From Bacillus sp. V3B (GTDB lineage Bacteria > Bacillota > Bacilli > Bacillales > Cytobacillaceae), in contig NZ_JAETXM010000004.1 in NCBI RefSeq assembly GCF_024494465.1, positions 186,001 through 250,000 of the forward strand: 64,000 nucleotides of DNA, read 5' to 3'. This document shows, in pieces, positions 60,237 to 64,000 of this stretch. The first letter of the stretch is position 1. Each line of letters starts with the position of its first letter. The notes beneath the pieces are model-generated. The model was not told where the DNA came from and ran no database searches. It saw nothing but the letters and a program-made list of their open reading frames with translations. A program made the translations under genes and the position numbers.

Positions 60237-60667
60237 ATTTTCAACCCCTAGGATTCCATTGTTCGACAAAAAACTACAAGCGTAATTAAATTATGAAGAA
60301 AAGTAAATTTAAAGTAAACAAAAAACAATTAAATTTACAATTTATTAGTATTTAACTAGCAGTATTTTTTTCTATAACAAAATTTCAAAGGACTAATTTC
60401 ACATATGAAACATTGTTATGTCTATATTACTGAAACAAATGAAGTTATTTTGAAATGAGTTGTCATATTATAAGTTAATTTTTCAAGATAAGGTTTATTT
60501 TAGTAAAATTAAATATTTGGAAATATTTCCTATATGTTAGGTTAATGGTTTACTATCATAGTTTCATTTATTCTTTTATTCTATTACCATCTTTTGGAGA
60601 GTGAATTAGAATGTTACAGCTGATAGCCTAGTAGTAGAGACAAAAAACAGATTACTAGGAGGAAGTT
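60237..60667. other. AT-rich region between divergent genes
   Basis: About 430 bases without a gene. It includes direct copies of aaatatttgg/aaatatttcc near 60511-60530 and presumably the promoters of both flanking genes. Confidence 0.4.
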
Positions 60668-61264
60668 ATGAAAAAATTTAAAATGACAGCTTTAGCGATT
60701 ATTACATCTATCTCATTATTCTCATTCAACTCTTCAACTGAAGCAGCGAGCGTTTCCCATACGGTAAACTCTGGTGAAAGCTTTTGGAAAATAGGGAACC
60801 AGTATGGTGTGTCAGTACAAGCTTTAAAAACAGTTAATAATCAAACAAGTAATCTACTATATGTTGGACAAAAATTAGTCATTCCAAACTCTGATATTTC
60901 AGCGGCAGATAAGGATCTTATGGCACGCTTAGTTTCTGCAGAAGCAAAGGGTGAGTCATATGCGGGGAAAGTAGCTGTTGCGACAGTCATTCTTAATCGG
61001 TTGAGTCATCCTGATTTCCCAAATACTATTAAAGGTGTAATCTATCAAATTGATGCTGGATATTATGCCTTCACTCCTGTTCAAAATGGAGCAATCAATC
61101 AAGCTGCAGATGTAGAATCAAAAAAGGCAGTTAATGAAGCTTTGGCGTATAGAGGACAAGGCAATGGTTCCATTTATTTCTATAATCCCAAAACAGCTAG
61201 CAGTAAATGGATTTTTTCACGTGAAGTAACTGTAACGATTGGCAATCATGTATTTGCAAAATAA
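60668..61264 (+). CDS. ykvT: LysM plus SleB/CwlJ-type cell wall hydrolase (YkvT-like)
   Basis: The 198-residue protein has ribosome binding site TACTAGGAGGAAGTT. Signal peptide (KMTALAIITSISLFSFNSSTEA), one LysM domain (HTVNSGESFWKIGNQYGVSVQALKTVNN ... LLYVGQKLVIP), and the Hydrolase_2 (SleB) catalytic domain with LMARLVSAEAKGESYAGKVAVATVILNRL (catalytic Glu in SAEAKGE) and NGSIYFYNP. It acts on peptidoglycan, possibly spore cortex or septal wall. Terminator and Ter-like copy C follow. Confidence 0.92.
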   Translation: MKKFKMTALAIITSISLFSFNSSTEAASVSHTVNSGESFWKIGNQYGVSVQALKTVNNQTSNLLYVGQKLVIPNSDISAADKDLMARLVSAEAKGESYAGKVAVATVILNRLSHPDFPNTIKGVIYQIDAGYYAFTPVQNGAINQAADVESKKAVNEALAYRGQGNGSIYFYNPKTASSKWIFSREVTVTIGNHVFAK

Positions 61265-61270
61265 TAGATT

Positions 61271-61310
61271 AAAAAGGGTTCGGAATGGTTTCATTCCGAA
61301 CCCTTTTTAT
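61271..61310 (+). terminator. Terminator of the SleB-like gene
   Basis: 17-bp stem aaaaagggttcggaatg/cattccgaaccctttt plus T. Confidence 0.92.
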
Positions 61311-61322
61311 CGAAACAAAAAA

Positions 61323-61411
61323 ATAACAGCTCATTGTGCTAAATACACATTATTAACTATAAAATTCTCGACCAATAAATTGAGTAAAACCATAATATTC
61401 TACTCGATAAG
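61323..61411 (+). repeat. Ter-like replication terminus element, copy C (upstream of rtp)
   Basis: Shared 18-mer TGTGCTAAATACACATTA at 61335-61352. TCGACCAATAAAT begins 33 bases after its start (61368) and ACTCGA lies at 61402, spaced as in copies A and B. It lies about 170 bases before the rtp start. In B. subtilis two Ter sites also lie just upstream of rtp and mediate autoregulation, which fits. Confidence 0.7.
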
Positions 61412-61452
61412 CGACTAATAAATAATTAAATATACGGACGAATATATATTCC

Positions 61453-61481
61453 TATGTGTTATTAACACAATATGGTATAAT
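61453..61481 (+). promoter_or_regulatory. rtp promoter with palindromic operator candidate
   Basis: TATAAT (61476-61481) has a poor -35 (tatgtg, 61453-61458) at 17 bases. Between them lies a palindrome tgtgtta-t-taacaca (about 61455-61469). CTATGTGTTATTAACAC shares 13 of 17 positions with the Ter core plus tail, so RTP could bind here and repress its own gene. Confidence 0.45.
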
Positions 61482-61520
61482 AAATTCAGAAAAGTCAATT
61501 AGTGGGCGGTGTATTTAAAA

Positions 61521-61892
61521 ATGAGCAAAAGAAAACGGGAGAGTACAGGATTTCTAATTAAACAACGCGCATTTTTGAAATTGTATATCATTACGAATAT
61601 TGAAAATGGTAGATGGTATGGATTACAGCTATTAGATGAAATAAGAAAAGAATTTAAACCATTTGGTTTTGAACCGCAACATTCAGAAATATACCGGGCA
61701 TTACATGATTTATTAGAAGACGATGTATTAACAAGAGGGAAAGTTATTAAAGAAGGATCAAAGTATCAAGAGATTGCCATCTATTCCATTAAAGATAAAG
61801 AAAAAGCAAAGACCTATAAAAAGATGGTAAAAGTAGATATAGATCGATCCTCACAATTACTCAGAAAAGCACTCGAAGATAACTACATGTAG
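61521..61892 (+). CDS. rtp: Replication terminator protein RTP
   Basis: ATG 61521 is preferred to the in-frame GTG 61509, since GGGCGGTG lies about 10 bases upstream; 123 residues against 122 in B. subtilis. The sequence follows RTP throughout: RESTGFLIKQRAFLKLYIITNIENGRWYGLQLLDEIRKEFK, GFEPQHSEIYRALHDLLEDDVL, and the C-terminal dimerisation helix KTYKKMVKVDIDRSSQLLRKALEDN. It is a winged-helix dimer that binds Ter sites and halts replication forks from one side. Generic PadR annotation is possible but the fit to RTP is better. Confidence 0.9.
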   Translation: MSKRKRESTGFLIKQRAFLKLYIITNIENGRWYGLQLLDEIRKEFKPFGFEPQHSEIYRALHDLLEDDVLTRGKVIKEGSKYQEIAIYSIKDKEKAKTYKKMVKVDIDRSSQLLRKALEDNYM

Positions 61893-61956
61893 TTTGTTGT
61901 CTTTTTTGATAAGGAAACAAGGCAAGTCAAACTTACTTAATAAGGTTGTGAAATCC

Positions 61957-62712
61957 ATGTGTTTAATTCTATTCGCCTATAAAAAACATCCGAAATATAC
62001 ACTGATTGTTGCTGCAAATCGTGATGAATTTTATCAAAGGTCCACTGCTCCTGTACATTATTGGAGGGATCACCCCGAAATACTCGCAGGTCGTGATTTA
62101 GAGAAAATGGGCACGTGGATGGGAATTACAACTGATGGACGATTCTCCGCGTTGACTAATTACCGAAATCCAGCAGAGTTAACAGAAGGAAAACGGTCAC
62201 GTGGAGAATTAGTATCGGAAGCTCTAAACTATAAAGGTGATGTAAAACAGTACATGCAAACTCTGATAAGTAATAGAAATCTTTTCCCAGGCTATAATTT
62301 ATTGGCAGGAGATGTAAATAATCTATATTATTATTCAAATATAGAAAATACGTTACAAAATCTAGGGCCAGGCATTTATGGTGTAAGCAACCATTTATTA
62401 AATACGGAATGGCCAAAGGTAGAAAAGGGAAAGAAAGGTTTGTCTAAAATACTAATCGATAACGAGGAGAATTTAGTGGAAAAACTTTTAACACTGCTCC
62501 AAAATGCAGATCCTGCTCCAGACCATCTTCTTCCAAACACAGGAGTTTCATTAGACTGGGAAAGAAGGCTTTCATCACTGTTCATCAAAAGTGAGGATTA
62601 TGGAACAAGAAGCTCAACAATATTATTCATGACAGATCAAGAAATACAATATGTGGAACGAGTATTCTCAAAAGATGGCATAAACGATCAGGAATATATG
62701 ATTCGATATTAA
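61957..62712 (+). CDS. NRDE family protein (TANGO2-like)
   Basis: The real start is ATG 61957 (AAGGTTGTG upstream), giving 251 residues and the required N-terminal Cys2 (MCLILFAYKKHPKYTLIVAANRDEFYQR), which makes it a candidate N-terminal nucleophile hydrolase. Further motifs are ILAGRDLEKMGTWMGITTDGRFSALTNYRNP and GYNLLAGD. The eukaryotic relatives are linked to haem or lipid handling; the bacterial role is unknown. 64 bases after rtp, same strand. Confidence 0.88.
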   Translation: MCLILFAYKKHPKYTLIVAANRDEFYQRSTAPVHYWRDHPEILAGRDLEKMGTWMGITTDGRFSALTNYRNPAELTEGKRSRGELVSEALNYKGDVKQYMQTLISNRNLFPGYNLLAGDVNNLYYYSNIENTLQNLGPGIYGVSNHLLNTEWPKVEKGKKGLSKILIDNEENLVEKLLTLLQNADPAPDHLLPNTGVSLDWERRLSSLFIKSEDYGTRSSTILFMTDQEIQYVERVFSKDGINDQEYMIRY

Positions 62713-62750
62713 GAGCATCATATATAAATAATAAAGGCTAAAATTAGTAA

Positions 62751-62779
62751 GACCGAGCAGTACTATTATTCACTCGGTC
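62751..62779 (-). terminator. Weak terminator-like hairpin
   Basis: Stem gaccgag/ctcggtc between convergent genes, with a modest T content on the minus-strand side. Confidence 0.5.
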
Positions 62780-62801
62780 AATGAGGCTAACTCCGAATCT
62801 T

Positions 62802-63974
62802 TTAAAATAAGGTAGCTAAGAAAGCTGTAATAAAAAATTGAACGATCACTATAAACACTAAAATCCCAATTGAAGGAAGCGAAAGGAGCAAGCCAGCCTT
62901 CTTTCGAGCACGAAAAAAAGAATCATAGTTACTATAGTGTTTGCCTATTGGGTTAGATAGAATGACCTTATCCCATAAATTTGCAACCCAAATCCAAATA
63001 AAGAATGAGAATCCTATTAAAATAATCAACTTTAAATAAATAGGGGGTACTGCAACCAGTGCAACTCCAGTAACTCCTAATAGCCTAAAGTATCCACTCA
63101 AATAGGTGAAATTGCGCAAAATAATTTTAAAAAATAATTCAAGGAATCCGTTATAAGCTAAATTTCTTTTAAAGATTCTTGTTGATTGTCGAAACAAAAA
63201 GGGTTTTTTTCTTTGAAAAATTTTTGGTTTTTCTATATTTGGTGATGCACCTGCTATTAAGTTGATATAACGTAATCGTTGCTTGTTTTCTTCGGACACT
63301 TCTTTTTGAAAATATTTTGTTGAATGAATCCTTGGTATAAATATGCAAAGTGAAATGCCTAAAAATAATATAGCGATACTAATAGAATAAAGCGGTACAG
63401 TAACAAAATTTGAAAAGGTCATTACATTACATAGAAATAGAGCAAATAAAGTCGTCCATAAAAATACTTTTTCTTGCCAACCTTGAAACTGTGATCGAAT
63501 AATCATTTTTATCGCACTAATGAAATAGGAGAATCCAATGTAAAATAGCATGAAACATAAAATTTCCCCTATGTTTAATGAAAATTGAAATAAGAAAAAA
63601 GGGGATACAATTGTAGTAAATACAATAATCTTTAAAGCTGATTTACCTAGTGAATAAACAAATATCGACTTCTTCAGATTGGTAAATTTTTTCTTGTGTT
63701 TGAGTAAAAAGATTCCGTCTGCTTCTTTTACAAATGTTCGGTAACTATCTGTCGAAGATACAAAATAAGCAAGAATTGCTAATAAGGGAAGTGAAAGGTA
63801 TTCACTCCATTCAGGTAGTTCTAACCACCAAGAACGGTAAATGAAAAATGTAATAATTAGAGTAGGAATAACTAAATATAATAAAACAGTCCAATCGAAA
63901 ACCGTTTTAATGATTTTATACTGAAATAAATAATCTCGTTTCACACGATCGAAAAATATTTCGAAACTATTCAT
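62802..63974 (-). CDS. ABC transporter permease, EcsB-like
   Basis: The 390-residue protein has about eight or nine hydrophobic segments. Features like those of EcsB are FDRVKRDYLFQYKIIKTVFDWTVLLYLVIP, a cytosolic loop after LLAILAYFVSSTDSYRTFVKEADGIFLL, and RIFKRNLAYNGFLELFFKIILRN near the middle. Its ATG overlaps by eight bases the stop of an upstream frame, the probable ATPase gene. Substrate unknown; EcsAB affects secretion and proteolysis in B. subtilis, but this may be a paralogue. Confidence 0.75.
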   Translation of the reverse strand: MNSFEIFFDRVKRDYLFQYKIIKTVFDWTVLLYLVIPTLIITFFIYRSWWLELPEWSEYLSLPLLAILAYFVSSTDSYRTFVKEADGIFLLKHKKKFTNLKKSIFVYSLGKSALKIIVFTTIVSPFFLFQFSLNIGEILCFMLFYIGFSYFISAIKMIIRSQFQGWQEKVFLWTTLFALFLCNVMTFSNFVTVPLYSISIAILFLGISLCIFIPRIHSTKYFQKEVSEENKQRLRYINLIAGASPNIEKPKIFQRKKPFLFRQSTRIFKRNLAYNGFLELFFKIILRNFTYLSGYFRLLGVTGVALVAVPPIYLKLIILIGFSFFIWIWVANLWDKVILSNPIGKHYSNYDSFFRARKKAGLLLSLPSIGILVFIVIVQFFITAFLATLF

Positions 63975-64000
63975 TGTTATCAGCCTTAATAAAATGGTGA
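63967..64000 (-). CDS. Extreme C-terminus of the upstream gene, probable ABC ATPase (truncated by the window)
   Basis: Ten codons (HHFIKADNNE) and a stop overlap the permease start (ATGAATAG). Their sequence and the coupling suit the ATPase partner of the EcsB-like permease, but too little is in the window to identify it. Confidence 0.35.
   Translation of the reverse strand, partial: HHFIKADNNE

Noticed and set aside
1-64000. CRISPR arrays, prophage modules, rRNA or tRNA genes
   Set aside because: No regularly spaced short repeats, phage structural genes or RNA-gene signatures were found on reading both strands.

Overview
The window comes from the chromosome of an endospore-forming, low-GC Gram-positive bacterium of the Bacillus type. 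The evidence is strong AGGAGG ribosome binding sites with frequent TTG/GTG starts, U-tailed terminators, and spore or Bacillus hallmark genes (spoVA genes, racA, a SleB/CwlJ-type hydrolase, ykoN/ykoP/ykoQ homologues, RNase J, cydABS, ltaS, pepF). No rRNA, tRNA, CRISPR array or intact transposase was seen. The species cannot be resolved from the sequence.

Layout. 0-9 kb: the end of a CoA-disulfide reductase/rhodanese/TusA fusion, asnA, a DUF421 protein, an MFS exporter and an RNase J. 9-14 kb: small unknown genes and the ykoP/ykoQ/ykoN group. 14.9-19 kb: a seven-gene spoVA-2mob-type operon (DUF1657, YhcN-like lipoprotein, SpoVAC, SpoVAD, SpoVAEb, DUF1657, '2Duf') behind a good sigma-G promoter; this type of operon is linked to high spore heat resistance. 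19-27 kb: LysE and APC amino-acid transporters, a secreted unknown protein, cytochrome bd genes including the tiny cydS and an extra 31-residue membrane peptide ahead of cydA, and a YkuK protein. 27-29 kb: an LtaS-type lipoteichoic acid synthase.

29.7-38.9 kb is an aromatic catabolic island. A five-component diiron phenol hydroxylase in dmpLMNOP order is followed by a meta-cleavage hydrolase, catechol 2,3-dioxygenase and an XylT/DmpQ-type ferredoxin. Next comes a 621-residue regulator that joins a DmpR/XylR-like V4R aromatic sensor to a PucR-type helix-turn-helix output. These genes would turn phenol into catechol and then the ring-fission product; the later dmpC/E/F/G/H/I steps are not in the window. 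At 55-57.4 kb lies a second aromatic locus: a Rieske ring-hydroxylating dioxygenase (alpha and beta), preceded by the C-terminal stump of a short-chain dehydrogenase that was probably its diol dehydrogenase.

39-54 kb holds racA, a lone SIR2-domain protein, a phasin-like protein, a broken acetolactate synthase gene, a DDAH-type hydrolase, a ketopantoate-reductase-like protein, two TVP38/DedA-type membrane proteins, pepF and a luciferase-like oxidoreductase. 57-64 kb holds a YebC-family regulator, a Na/Pi cotransporter, a LysM/SleB hydrolase, an NRDE protein and an EcsB-like permease.

Two repeat families stand out. First, an rtp gene (replication terminator protein) lies at 61.5 kb, and three same-orientation Ter-like sites lie at 2.45, 52.34 and 61.34 kb. 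Each is embedded in a longer element with fixed internal spacing, so the window probably lies in one arm of the replication fork trap. Second, a perfect 194-bp, strongly folded repeat occurs at 14.1 and 41.6 kb. It resembles the right end/omega-RNA region of an IS605/IS1341 (TnpB) element without its tnpB gene.
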